Position numbers and translations under genes: made by a program
Shown here: positions 8,734 to 16,492 of the stretch, piece by piece
Numbering within the stretch: position 1 is the stretch's first letter
How the letters are laid out: every line of letters starts with the position of its first letter
From: Segatella copri
Lineage (GTDB): Bacteria > Bacteroidota > Bacteroidia > Bacteroidales > Bacteroidaceae
Direction of reading: 5' to 3'
DNA: 64,000 bases
Assembly (NCBI RefSeq): GCF_009494395.1
Contig: NZ_VZCB01000095.1
Coordinates: 62,001 to 126,000, forward strand
Notes under the pieces: model-generated
The model's database searches: none
What the model saw: only the letters and a program-made list of their open reading frames with translations
Told to the model about the DNA's origin: nothing

Positions 8734-9942
8734 TTAGTCTTTCAAACTATTCTTATACCACTCGAAGAGCTTCTGTACACCATCCTCGATTTCTACCTTG
8801 TGAGTCCAGCCGAGACTGTGGAGCTTATCTACTGAGATGAGCTTTCTTGGGGTTCCATCTGGCTTGCTGGCGTCAAACTCAACCTCACCTTCGAAACCTA
8901 CTGCCTTTACTACAAGCTCTGAAAGCTCACGGATGGTAAGTTCCTTACCGGTTCCCACGTTGATGTGGCAGTTGCGAATCTCACCGAGAGATGGGATAGC
9001 ACCACCTCTACCTTCAGAATTATTTCTATCCACAGCACCATCCACCTTGGCACCATAGAATACAGAACTGTATTTCTCAATGCCGATGATGTCCTTGAAA
9101 TCCACATTCAGGAGCACATGAACACTGGCGTCAGCCATATCCTCGCTCCAGAGGAACTCACGCAAAGGCTTGCCGGTTCCCCAAAGCACCACCTTGTTGT
9201 CGTAGATTCCGTAGAACTCCAGCGCCTTCAGAATGCGCTCGTGAGAGTTGCTGCCGTCCACATTACCCTCGCCGATAATGGCGCGAAGCTTGTCAGTAGG
9301 GTTGATAGGACGCTTGTTCATATCTACCTCAATACTGTGCCAGTCGCCGTCATGGATGAGCTTGGCAAGATAAATCTTGCGCATCATCGCAGGCATTACG
9401 TGACTGTTCTCCAGGTGGAAATTATCATTCGGACCATAGAGGTTGGTTGGCATTACTGCGATATAGTTGGTTCCATACTGAAGGTTGTAGCTCTCGCACA
9501 TCTTCAGTCCGGCAATCTTGGCAATGGCGTATTCCTCGTTGGTGTATTCCAAAGGAGAAGTAAGGAGCACGTCCTCCTTCATAGGCTGCGGTGCATTCTT
9601 TGGATAGATGCAGGTAGAGCCCAGGAAGAGGAGTTTCTTCACGCCATGAGAATAGGCATTGCTGATCACGTTGCACTGCATCTTCATGTTCTGCATGATG
9701 AAGTCGGCACGATAGAGCGAATTTGCCATGATTCCGCCCACGAAGGCAGCAGCCAGAACCACTGCATCTGGCTTCTCCTCATCAAAGAACTTCTCTACTG
9801 CATACTGGTCGGTCAAGTCGAGTTCTTTATGAGAACGACCCACCAGGTTATGATAGCCTCTCTTCTCGAGGTTATTCCAGATAGCAGACCCCACAAGTCC
9901 GTGGTGTCCTGCTATATAAATCTTTGAATTCTTATCCAACAT
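8734..9942 (-). CDS. fcl: GDP-L-fucose synthase
   Basis: Epimerase/reductase turning GDP-4-keto-6-deoxymannose into GDP-L-fucose. Short-chain dehydrogenase fold with NADP loop AGHHGLVGSAI (residues 11-21), substrate segment FLGSTCIYPKNAPQPMKED, and the catalytic YxxxK as YAIAKIAG. 402 residues, longer than the E. coli enzyme (321), because of an insertion around residues 210-310. Its start is 2 bases after the gmd stop, so the two are one operon. GDP-fucose feeds capsule and glycoprotein fucosylation in Bacteroidota. Confidence 0.97.
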   Translation of the reverse strand: MLDKNSKIYIAGHHGLVGSAIWNNLEKRGYHNLVGRSHKELDLTDQYAVEKFFDEEKPDAVVLAAAFVGGIMANSLYRADFIMQNMKMQCNVISNAYSHGVKKLLFLGSTCIYPKNAPQPMKEDVLLTSPLEYTNEEYAIAKIAGLKMCESYNLQYGTNYIAVMPTNLYGPNDNFHLENSHVMPAMMRKIYLAKLIHDGDWHSIEVDMNKRPINPTDKLRAIIGEGNVDGSNSHERILKALEFYGIYDNKVVLWGTGKPLREFLWSEDMADASVHVLLNVDFKDIIGIEKYSSVFYGAKVDGAVDRNNSEGRGGAIPSLGEIRNCHINVGTGKELTIRELSELVVKAVGFEGEVEFDASKPDGTPRKLISVDKLHSLGWTHKVEIEDGVQKLFEWYKNSLKD

Positions 9943-9944
9943 AA

Positions 9945-11057
9945 TTACTTAACAATTCCCTTTTCCAAGTATTCCACGAGATTGCAGCGAACCTTCTCGC
10001 CAGCATCCTCGGCAGCTACCTTCGCCATATCGCTCTCTACCATGATCTTGACGAGATCCTCGAAAGATGTGGTGTTAGGATTCCAGTTGAGCTTAGCCTT
10101 AGCCTTTGTTGGGTCACCCCAAAGGTTCACCACGTCGGTAGGACGATAGAAGTCAGGAGAAACCTCAACGAGTGTCTTACCGATGAGTTCCTCAGGACCC
10201 TCAACGCAGATACCCTTCTCGTTCTCATTCTTACCTTCCCACTTCAGTTCGATTCCAACATAGTGGAAAGCTAGCTGGGCGAACTCACGGACAGAGTGCT
10301 GCTTACCGGTAGCAATGACGAAATCCTCCGGCTTCTCTGCCTGGAGAATCAGCCACATGCATTCTACGTAATCCTTAGCATACCCCCAGTCGCGGAGAGA
10401 ATCCAGGTTACCGAGATAGAGCTTGCTCTGCTTGCCCTGCTTGATACGGGCTGCAGCCAGCGTAATCTTGCGGGTAACGAAAGTCTCGCCACGGCGCTCA
10501 CTCTCATGGTTGAAGAGAATACCTGAGCAGCAGAACATGTTGTAAGCCTCACGATATTCCCTGACAATCCAGAAGCCATACTGCTTGGCAACAGCGTAAG
10601 GAGAATAAGGGTGGAACGGAGTGTTCTCGTTCTGTGGGACCTCTTCTACCTTACCGTAAAGCTCGGAGGTAGAAGCCTGATACATGCGGCAGGTTTCTGA
10701 CAAACCACACTGGCGGATAGCCTCCAGGATGCGGAGAACGCCCGTTGCGTCTACATCGGCAGTAAACTCCGGAGAGTCGAAACTTACCTGTACATGGCTC
10801 TGTGCCGCAAGGTTGTAAACCTCTGTAGGTTTCACCTTGTTCATCACCTGGATGATACTCATGGAGTCACCGAGGTCGGCATAATGAAGATGGAAATTTG
10901 GGGTACCTTCCAGATGAGCGATGCGCTCGCGATAGTCGGTAGATGAACGTCGGATAGTTCCGTGAACATCATACCCCTTACTCAGCAGCAACTCTGCCAA
11001 ATAAGAGCCATCCTGACCTGTAATACCCGTGATTAAAGCTACTTTTCTTTTTTCCAT
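9945..11057 (-). CDS. gmd: GDP-mannose 4,6-dehydratase
   Basis: First committed step to GDP-L-fucose: GDP-D-mannose to GDP-4-keto-6-deoxymannose. NAD(P) loop [15 protein letters not shown] at residues 11-25, [11 protein letters not shown], and catalytic [12 protein letters not shown]. 370 residues, the usual length. First gene of the gmd-fcl operon. The promoter lies about 100 bases upstream and the leader holds a short reading frame with a hairpin (see 11065-11148). Confidence 0.97.
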   Translation of the reverse strand: MEKRKVALITGITGQDGSYLAELLLSKGYDVHGTIRRSSTDYRERIAHLEGTPNFHLHYADLGDSMSIIQVMNKVKPTEVYNLAAQSHVQVSFDSPEFTADVDATGVLRILEAIRQCGLSETCRMYQASTSELYGKVEEVPQNENTPFHPYSPYAVAKQYGFWIVREYREAYNMFCCSGILFNHESERRGETFVTRKITLAAARIKQGKQSKLYLGNLDSLRDWGYAKDYVECMWLILQAEKPEDFVIATGKQHSVREFAQLAFHYVGIELKWEGKNENEKGICVEGPEELIGKTLVEVSPDFYRPTDVVNLWGDPTKAKAKLNWNPNTTSFEDLVKIMVESDMAKVAAEDAGEKVRCNLVEYLEKGIVK

Positions 11058-11064
11058 TTATTTT

Positions 11065-11148
11065 TTATATATGATAAATTAATAAATTTCTTATACCTTT
11101 GCATAAAAACCCCACACGCCCTTTCATGGCGTGCGGAACACACTTCAT
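11065..11148 (-). CDS. possible 27-residue leader peptide upstream of gmd
   Basis: A small frame starting MKCVPHAMKGRVGFLCK sits between the predicted gmd promoter and the gmd start. It contains a GC-rich stem (CGCACGCC/GGGCGTGTG, about 11112-11136) followed on the minus strand by a TTTTT run. It could be an attenuator or simply a structured leader. There is no homology or codon evidence. Confidence 0.3.
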   Translation of the reverse strand: MKCVPHAMKGRVGFLCKGIRNLLIYHI

Positions 11149-11161
11149 ATTTATCCGGATG

Positions 11162-11193
11162 CAAAAGTACGATTTTTTTTTCAAACCATCAAA
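11162..11193 (-). promoter_or_regulatory. promoter of gmd-fcl
   Basis: Minus strand: TTTG (11190-11193), 20-bp spacer, TACTTTTG (11162-11169). Exact consensus. Confidence 0.8.
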
Positions 11194-11242
11194 CATTCTG
11201 ATGTTTATTTGCCGAAATCGCTGATATTGAACCAATTTGAAA

Positions 11243-12811
11243 CTAAGAAGTAACGGTTTGCGTCTCCGGCCAGTTGACCAGATACAACTTCTCGGTGGCA
11301 CGGGTGAAGGCGGTGTAGAGCCAGTGGATATAATCGGGCGTGAGCATGTCGTCCGTCATGTAACCCTGATCCACATAAACATGCGCCCACTGTCCGCCCT
11401 GCGCCTTATGGCAGGTCACGGCATAGGCAAACTTCACCTGCAGGGCATTGAAGAACTGGTCCTGGCGAATCGCCTTCATCCTATCCGCCTTGAGCGGAAT
11501 GTCCTGATAATCTTCTTCTATCTGACGGAAGAGCTGCTCCTGCTGCTCATGGGTCAAGGCTGGCGCCTCGCTCGTCAAAGTATCCAGCAGAACCGTTGCC
11601 TCCAACTCGTAATTGTCATAATCGGGGAACTGCAGCAGAAGCGTGGCGAAATGGAAACCGTAAAGGTCGATGCGGCGACGAACCCGCAAGACCTTGGCAC
11701 GGTCGCCATTCGCAAGGAAAGCAGGAAGTTCTTTACTTTGAACTTCTTTACTTTGAACTTTGAACTTGGAACTTTGAACTTTATGATTAGCCAAGCAATT
11801 GAATTGGCTTTCCCTTCGGCCGCCGAACGCTGTTTCTTCACTCTTCACTCTTCGTTCTTCACTTAATTTTTTCCTCTCCTCTTCCATCCAGTAATAATTG
11901 TTTTTCACAATCATGAGGATGTCGCCCTGCGAAAGTTCCTCATCCCTGTCAAGCACCATATTGCGAATGCCCTGGTTGAAGATGTTGGCACGCTTGTTAC
12001 TGCGAGTCACGACGATGGTGTCGTCCAGCCCCACATGATGATAACTGTCGGCAAGCGCCTCTATGAGTTCGGCTCCAGGCATCTGCTGGATATCGGAGAA
12101 TCCGGAGAAATGGATTTTCGGAAGCTGCGTAATGTCATCGTGCGTAATCATCTGACGAATCATCGTGGCATTATACAGAATGCCCGACTTCTCACTCTGA
12201 CGGAGCACCTCGTTCAAATCGCATTCATAAACCGACAAACCGTAGCCTTCGAGCATGGCAGCATGAAGGGCTGGCGATTCCTCCTCGCCGACAGGTGGCA
12301 ACTGCGCCTTGTCGCCAATCAGCATCAGGCGGTCGTTATGACCCTGATAAACGAAATGAACCAGATCATCCAGCAGACAGCCACTTCCGAAAGTGGTTCC
12401 ACCCAGTCCCAGATTGGAAATCATCGAAGCCTCATCCACCATGAAGAGCGTATCCGTATAGAGATTGTCGTTGAGATTGAACTGGCCGTCAACGCCCGAA
12501 AATGCTTTCTCGCGATAGATGCGGCGATGGATGGTAAAGGCAGGCGAACCGCTGCTCAGGGAGAAGACCTTGGCAGCCCTGCCCGTAGGAGCCAGGAGCA
12601 TCACCTTCTGACCGATGGCCTTCATCGTGCGGACGATGGCACCCGAAAGCGAAGTCTTACCCGTACCCGCACTACCCCGCAATATCATCACAGCATGAGG
12701 ATTGCGATCGGTCATGAAGCGGGCGAAGACATCCAGCGCATTCGCCTGTTCGGGAGTTGGCGGAAAGCCAAACTGCTCCAATATCTTATATTTTAGTTCA
12801 TCTACAATCAT
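11243..12811 (-). CDS. RecD-like AAA DNA helicase carrying an in-frame repeat insertion
   Basis: Superfamily 1 helicase related to RecD/RecD2. Walker A RGSAGTGKTSL (about residues 45-55), LLAPTGRAAKV (motif Ia), MVDEASMI (Walker B), LIGDKAQLPP (motif III), C-terminal YAVTCHKAQGGQW (motif V) and YTAFTRATEKLYLV (motif VI). 522 residues. Between KNNYYWMEEE and FLANGDRAKV about 46 residues of low-complexity sequence (with KVQSSKFKVQSKEVQSKEL) are encoded by a family A dispersed repeat (11726-11864) and do not look like helicase. All catalytic motifs are intact, so the protein is probably still active. Confidence 0.9.
   Translation of the reverse strand: MIVDELKYKILEQFGFPPTPEQANALDVFARFMTDRNPHAVMILRGSAGTGKTSLSGAIVRTMKAIGQKVMLLAPTGRAAKVFSLSSGSPAFTIHRRIYREKAFSGVDGQFNLNDNLYTDTLFMVDEASMISNLGLGGTTFGSGCLLDDLVHFVYQGHNDRLMLIGDKAQLPPVGEEESPALHAAMLEGYGLSVYECDLNEVLRQSEKSGILYNATMIRQMITHDDITQLPKIHFSGFSDIQQMPGAELIEALADSYHHVGLDDTIVVTRSNKRANIFNQGIRNMVLDRDEELSQGDILMIVKNNYYWMEEERKKLSEERRVKSEETAFGGRRESQFNCLANHKVQSSKFKVQSKEVQSKELPAFLANGDRAKVLRVRRRIDLYGFHFATLLLQFPDYDNYELEATVLLDTLTSEAPALTHEQQEQLFRQIEEDYQDIPLKADRMKAIRQDQFFNALQVKFAYAVTCHKAQGGQWAHVYVDQGYMTDDMLTPDYIHWLYTAFTRATEKLYLVNWPETQTVTS
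11726..11864 (-). repeat. dispersed repeat family A, copy 1, in frame inside the helicase gene
   Basis: Read on the minus strand: a GTGAAGA-type 7-mer array, core ACAGCGTTCGGCGGCCGAAG, then CTAATCATAAAG and a GTTCAAA-type 7-mer array. The core is nearly base-for-base identical to copy 2 at 14241-14375. Length about 139 bp, close to a multiple of 3, with no stop in the helicase frame. Confidence 0.85.
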
Positions 12812-12841
12812 GAATGTACAATTTATAATTAATATTTAATA
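12810..12841 (-). repeat. dispersed A/T-rich repeat, family C, copy 2 (at the helicase start)
   Basis: Minus strand AATATTAATTATAAATTG then TACATTCATG, ending on the helicase start codon. It matches 3671-3702 upstream of potB in the same orientation relative to the gene. Confidence 0.5.
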
Positions 12842-12858
12842 ATTTCAACACCAAATAT

Positions 12859-12889
12859 TTTGTGTTGTCTCGGTTTTGCAGTATCTTTG
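12859..12889 (+). promoter_or_regulatory. promoter of the 12931 operon
   Basis: TTTG (12859-12862), 19-bp spacer, TATCTTTG (12882-12889). Transcription would begin near 12896, which rules out the upstream in-frame ATG at 12862 as a start. Confidence 0.8.
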
Positions 12890-12930
12890 CAGAAGCAAAT
12901 GCAAATGCAAAAGTAATAATACTTTTTGAA

Positions 12931-13419
12931 ATGAGAATGAAATTAAGGAAAATAAACAATAATGCGGTCCTGGGAGCATGCGTCATCGTCATGATGACCC
13001 TCTGCGTACTCAGCATCTGCCAGCCCCTCATCTTCCAGAAACGGATGAAGGGAAGAGAGGCGGAGGTGAAAGCCAGGCTGATGCTCATCCGTGAAGCAGA
13101 AGAGAAATACAAGGATAAGCATGGGGTGTATACGGGCGATTTCAATACCCTCATCAAGGGAAAGTATCTGAAGGCCGACGACCAATTCATCCCCTACTCC
13201 GACGGCAAGAAATTCTCGCTCGCCGCTACCACGATTGTCAGTAAGAGCGGCAAGCAGATTCCGCTCATGGAATGCGGAGCAGCCTATGAAGATTTCCTCG
13301 ACGGACTAGATGAAAATGCCATTCAGGAAATCACTGAGCAGGCCAACTATGCCGGAGAATATCCGGGACTGAAGATTGGCGACATAACAACAGATAATAA
13401 CAACACAGGCAACTGGTAA
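12931..13419 (+). CDS. single-pass membrane protein, function unknown
   Basis: 162 residues from the ATG at 12931 (12937 is possible; 12862 lies upstream of the predicted transcription start). One N-terminal helix (VLGACVIVMMTLCVLSIC), then a charged helical stretch (EAEVKARLMLIREAEEKYKDKHGVY) and a mixed C-terminal domain ending in NNNTGNW. The arrangement of a short basic N-terminus, one helix and a long amphipathic helix recalls pseudopilins, but no prepilin cleavage site is clear. First of a probable operon with DUF3822 and rsmD. Confidence 0.7.
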   Translation: MRMKLRKINNNAVLGACVIVMMTLCVLSICQPLIFQKRMKGREAEVKARLMLIREAEEKYKDKHGVYTGDFNTLIKGKYLKADDQFIPYSDGKKFSLAATTIVSKSGKQIPLMECGAAYEDFLDGLDENAIQEITEQANYAGEYPGLKIGDITTDNNNTGNW

Positions 13420-13428
13420 AACAACAAG

Positions 13429-14244
13429 ATGATCATGCAGCTAACAGGCAATAAAACACTTCAGGCACGCCTCACGATAAGAGTGAGCAAGAATACACTC
13501 AGCTTTTCGGTAGTTGACCGCGAAGCTGAGCATCAGGTCATTTACGAGCCTTATACCGTGAAGAGCGGCGTATCCATGGCAGCCAACTTGCGTCAGGCTT
13601 TCAAGGAAAGCGATCTCCTACAACGTGGTTATCAGAAGGTGCGAATCTACATCGACTCTCCTATCCTGCTGGTTCCGATAGAGGAATTTCATGAAGAAGA
13701 CCTTGACGTGCTCTATCAGCACGCCTTTGCCGGTCATCATTCCGACGCCATCCTCTACCGCGTCCAGCCGGCTCTCAACGTAGTGGCTGTGTTCCCTATC
13801 AACAAGGATTTCAAGATGGTGGTGGAAGATAATTTCCAGGATGTGCGCTTCACTCCTATCATGCAGCCGATGTGGCACTATCTGCATCAGCGCAGTTTCA
13901 CGGGCATTCACCGCAAGCTCTATGCCTATTTCCACGACAAGAAGCTGGACCTCTTCTGTTTCGACAAGAACCGCTTCAAGTTCTTCAATTCGTTCAATGC
14001 GGCTCATGCCAAGGATGCACTCTATTTCATCCTCTACGTATGGAAGCAGATGGGATTGGACCAGATGCAGGACGAGCTACACGTTTCGGGCGAAGTTCCT
14101 GACAAGGACTGGTTCCTTTATAACAGTAAGCTTTACATCAGGAAGACTTTCCTCCTGAATCCCGCCGCAGAATTCAACCGTGCTCCAATCACGGAAATCA
14201 AGGGAATGCCTTTCGACTTGCTGGCACTGTACTTGAGTAAGTGA
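13429..14244 (+). CDS. DUF3822 family protein
   Basis: 271 residues, no signal peptide. Matches the Bacteroidota-specific DUF3822 family in length and in its usual position immediately upstream of rsmD. Visible pattern: LTIRVSKNTLSFSVVD near the N-terminus, then a beta-rich fold resembling actin/ASKHA halves, ending KGMPFDLLALYLSK. The function is not established. An in-frame ATG two codons downstream is an alternative start. Separated from rsmD only by a family A repeat that begins at the stop codon. Confidence 0.8.
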   Translation: MIMQLTGNKTLQARLTIRVSKNTLSFSVVDREAEHQVIYEPYTVKSGVSMAANLRQAFKESDLLQRGYQKVRIYIDSPILLVPIEEFHEEDLDVLYQHAFAGHHSDAILYRVQPALNVVAVFPINKDFKMVVEDNFQDVRFTPIMQPMWHYLHQRSFTGIHRKLYAYFHDKKLDLFCFDKNRFKFFNSFNAAHAKDALYFILYVWKQMGLDQMQDELHVSGEVPDKDWFLYNSKLYIRKTFLLNPAAEFNRAPITEIKGMPFDLLALYLSK

Positions 14245-14375
14245 AGAGTGAAGAATGAAGAGTGAAGAAACAGCGTTCGGCGGCCGAAGGGAAAGCCAAT
14301 TCAACAGCATAACTAATCATAAAGTTCAAAGCTCAAAGTTCAAAGTTCAAAGTTCAAAGTAATAAGTTCAAAGTA
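14241..14375 (+). repeat. dispersed repeat family A, copy 2 (DUF3822-rsmD gap)
   Basis: Left array of 7-mers (GTGAAGA, ATGAAGA), core ACAGCGTTCGGCGGCCGAAG with a small TTCGG/CCGAA palindrome, then ACTAATCATAAAGTTCAAAG and a right array of GTTCAAA 7-mers. It starts on the DUF3822 stop and ends just before the rsmD ATG. Confidence 0.85.
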
Positions 14376-14380
14376 AAAAT

Positions 14381-14911
14381 ATGAGAATCATAACAGGACA
14401 ATATAAGGGTCGCCATTTCGACATTCCACGTTCGTTCAAGGCGCGCCCTACAACAGATTTTGCAAAGGAGAATATCTTTAATGTTTTGCAGGGTTACATC
14501 GATTTTGAGGATGCAACCGCCCTCGACCTCTTTGCCGGTACTGGCAGCATCTCGCTGGAACTCGTTTCCCGAGGTTGCCAACGCGTCATCAGCGTAGAGG
14601 CAGATCGCGACCACGCCAACTTCATCCGCGAGTGTTTCAAGAAGCTGGGCGAAGACAAGGATCTTCTGATTCGTGGCGATGTGTTCCGCTTCCTGAAGAC
14701 CTGCAAGCAGAAGTTTGATTTCATCTTTGCCGATCCGCCATACGCGCTGGAGAAACTTCCGGAGATTCCAGACCTCGTACTGAATGGCGACCTGCTGAAC
14801 GAAGATGGAATCTTCGTTTTCGAACATGGCAAGAATTATGATTTTTCCGAACATCCAAGGTTCCTGGAGCACAGAAGTTACGGAAGCGTCAACTTCTCGA
14901 TATTCAGATAA
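14381..14911 (+). CDS. rsmD: 16S rRNA (guanine966-N2)-methyltransferase RsmD
   Basis: Methylates G966 of 16S rRNA. 176 residues: N-terminal GQYKGRHFDIP, TDFAKENIFN, SAM loop ALDLFAGTGSISLELVSRG, and catalytic motif FADPPYAL (DPPY). Typical length. Linked to DUF3822 as in other Bacteroidota. Followed by a large family B hairpin before the convergent cls gene. Confidence 0.95.
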   Translation: MRIITGQYKGRHFDIPRSFKARPTTDFAKENIFNVLQGYIDFEDATALDLFAGTGSISLELVSRGCQRVISVEADRDHANFIRECFKKLGEDKDLLIRGDVFRFLKTCKQKFDFIFADPPYALEKLPEIPDLVLNGDLLNEDGIFVFEHGKNYDFSEHPRFLEHRSYGSVNFSIFR

Positions 14912-14918
14912 AAGCAAA

Positions 14919-15058
14919 TTTTAGGCACGGATTACAAGGATTACACGGATTTTGTATGAGATTATAAATTCTGGATATTGAATTTTGCTCATAACTCCGT
15001 GTAATCCGTGTAATCCGTGCCTAAATAAACCCATACTTAAACAAAAATCCGTGCCTAA
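14919..15058. repeat. dispersed palindromic element family B, copy 1 (rsmD/cls convergent gap)
   Basis: Arms 14921-14949 and 14996-15024 pair over 29 bp with one mismatch (TTAGGCACGGATTACA...). Each arm contains a GGATTACA-CGGATTACA direct repeat. A further half-copy (AAATCCGTGCCTAA) ends at 15058, directly against the cls stop codon. The same arms occur at 42621-42707. Confidence 0.9.
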
Positions 15059-16483
15059 TCACAGCAGTGGCGAAAGCAATCTGACGATGCTTTCGAACAA
15101 TCGTTTCATGAACGGGCGCTTCACGAAATAGGAAACATCATCCACCAGGATGCTCTGCGATTCATCCTTCAGATAAATCGCCTTGATGCGCTGCGCCATT
15201 TCCTCATCATAGAAAAAGGCATTCGCCTCGAAATTATTCTCGAAACTGCGGAAGTCGATATTCGTACTTCCCACCGTGCAGAGATTATCATCACTCACCA
15301 GCAGCTTGCTGTGGTTGAAACCACCCATATAGAGATAAACCTTCACTCCAGCCTCTATCGCTTCCATCACATACGAACGCGAAGCCCATTCCACCAGCTT
15401 CGCATCTGCCTTGCGGGGAATCATCAACCTGATGTCCACTCCCGCCAATGCCGCCGTTCTCATCGCAAACAATACCGGTTCGGTTGGCAGGAAATAAGGA
15501 GTCTCCATATACACATACTTCTGCGCCTGCAACAGGATGCGCACGTAACCCTGCATGATGTCAGGCCATGGAGCAATAGGACTGCTCGTCACAACCTGGA
15601 CCAGACAACTGTTGCTGATATGAATATCCACCGGAGGATAATAGACGCGGTTGGTAATCAGCGTGCGGTCCACGAAATACCAGTCGATGAGGAACGCACG
15701 CTGCAGCGCATAGACGCCGCCACCCTCGATGCGAAGATGCGTATCTCGCCATGGTTGCTTTCCCGTTCCCTTCACATATCTCTTGGCAATGTTCATGCCC
15801 CCGATGAATCCCACCTTGCCGTCAATCACGCACAGCTTGCGGTGGTTGCGATAGTTCACCTTGCTGGTAAAAGCCGGGAAGCGCACGGGCATGAAGGCGT
15901 GCACGTCAATGCCCGCATCTCTCATCCTTTCGAAGAAGGCGTCCTTCACCTTCCAGCAGCCCACGTCGTCATAAATCACTCTTATTTCCACTCCCTGCTC
16001 CGCCTTGTCTATCAGCGCATCAGCCACCAGATAGCCCAGTGCATCGTCCTCGAAGATGTAAGTATCCAGGTGGATGTGATGCTGCGCCTTACCTATATTA
16101 TATAATAAGGAACAGATGAATTCATAACCATCGGTAAAAATGTCCACCCTGTTGTCCTTGAACGGAAACGCCCAGTTCTGGTTGGTGAAGAGATTCATCA
16201 GCGGCTTGTTGTTGGCAGGCAGGTGAAGATTCTCCTGCTCTACGAATTCCAGCATCGAGCGCTTGGTCAGCTGGTCCATGCTTCGGTCGCTGATGTGACG
16301 CTCCTTCCGGGTGTTCTGTCCGAAGAAGATGTAGAAGATGATTCCCACGAACGGCATGAAGGCGAGCACGAGAATCCAAGCCATCGTCTTCGCCGGCTGT
16401 CGGTTGTCGAGCAAGACGCGGATGATCGCAGGAATCATGATTGCGACATAGAGCAACAGATAAATCCAATGGAAATAAATCAT
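15059..16483 (-). CDS. cls: cardiolipin synthase
   Basis: Makes cardiolipin from two phosphatidylglycerols at the inner membrane. 474 residues: two N-terminal helices (IYLLLYVAIMIPAIIRVLL; MAWILVLAFMPFVGIIFYIFF), then two phospholipase D motifs, NHRKLCVIDGKVGFIGGMN and NHSKLLVSDDNLCTVGSTN, each an intact HxKxxxxD. Starts 9 bases after dnaG and is probably co-transcribed with it. Confidence 0.95.
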   Translation of the reverse strand: MIYFHWIYLLLYVAIMIPAIIRVLLDNRQPAKTMAWILVLAFMPFVGIIFYIFFGQNTRKERHISDRSMDQLTKRSMLEFVEQENLHLPANNKPLMNLFTNQNWAFPFKDNRVDIFTDGYEFICSLLYNIGKAQHHIHLDTYIFEDDALGYLVADALIDKAEQGVEIRVIYDDVGCWKVKDAFFERMRDAGIDVHAFMPVRFPAFTSKVNYRNHRKLCVIDGKVGFIGGMNIAKRYVKGTGKQPWRDTHLRIEGGGVYALQRAFLIDWYFVDRTLITNRVYYPPVDIHISNSCLVQVVTSSPIAPWPDIMQGYVRILLQAQKYVYMETPYFLPTEPVLFAMRTAALAGVDIRLMIPRKADAKLVEWASRSYVMEAIEAGVKVYLYMGGFNHSKLLVSDDNLCTVGSTNIDFRSFENNFEANAFFYDEEMAQRIKAIYLKDESQSILVDDVSYFVKRPFMKRLFESIVRLLSPLL

Positions 16484-16492
16484 ATCCTTATT

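Noticed and set aside
8965..9927. 320-codon open frame on the + strand opposite fcl
   Set aside because: Antisense shadow of GDP-fucose synthase.
12862..12930. Longer N-terminus for the membrane protein at 12931
   Set aside because: This part overlaps a perfect promoter (12859-12889) and would precede the transcription start.
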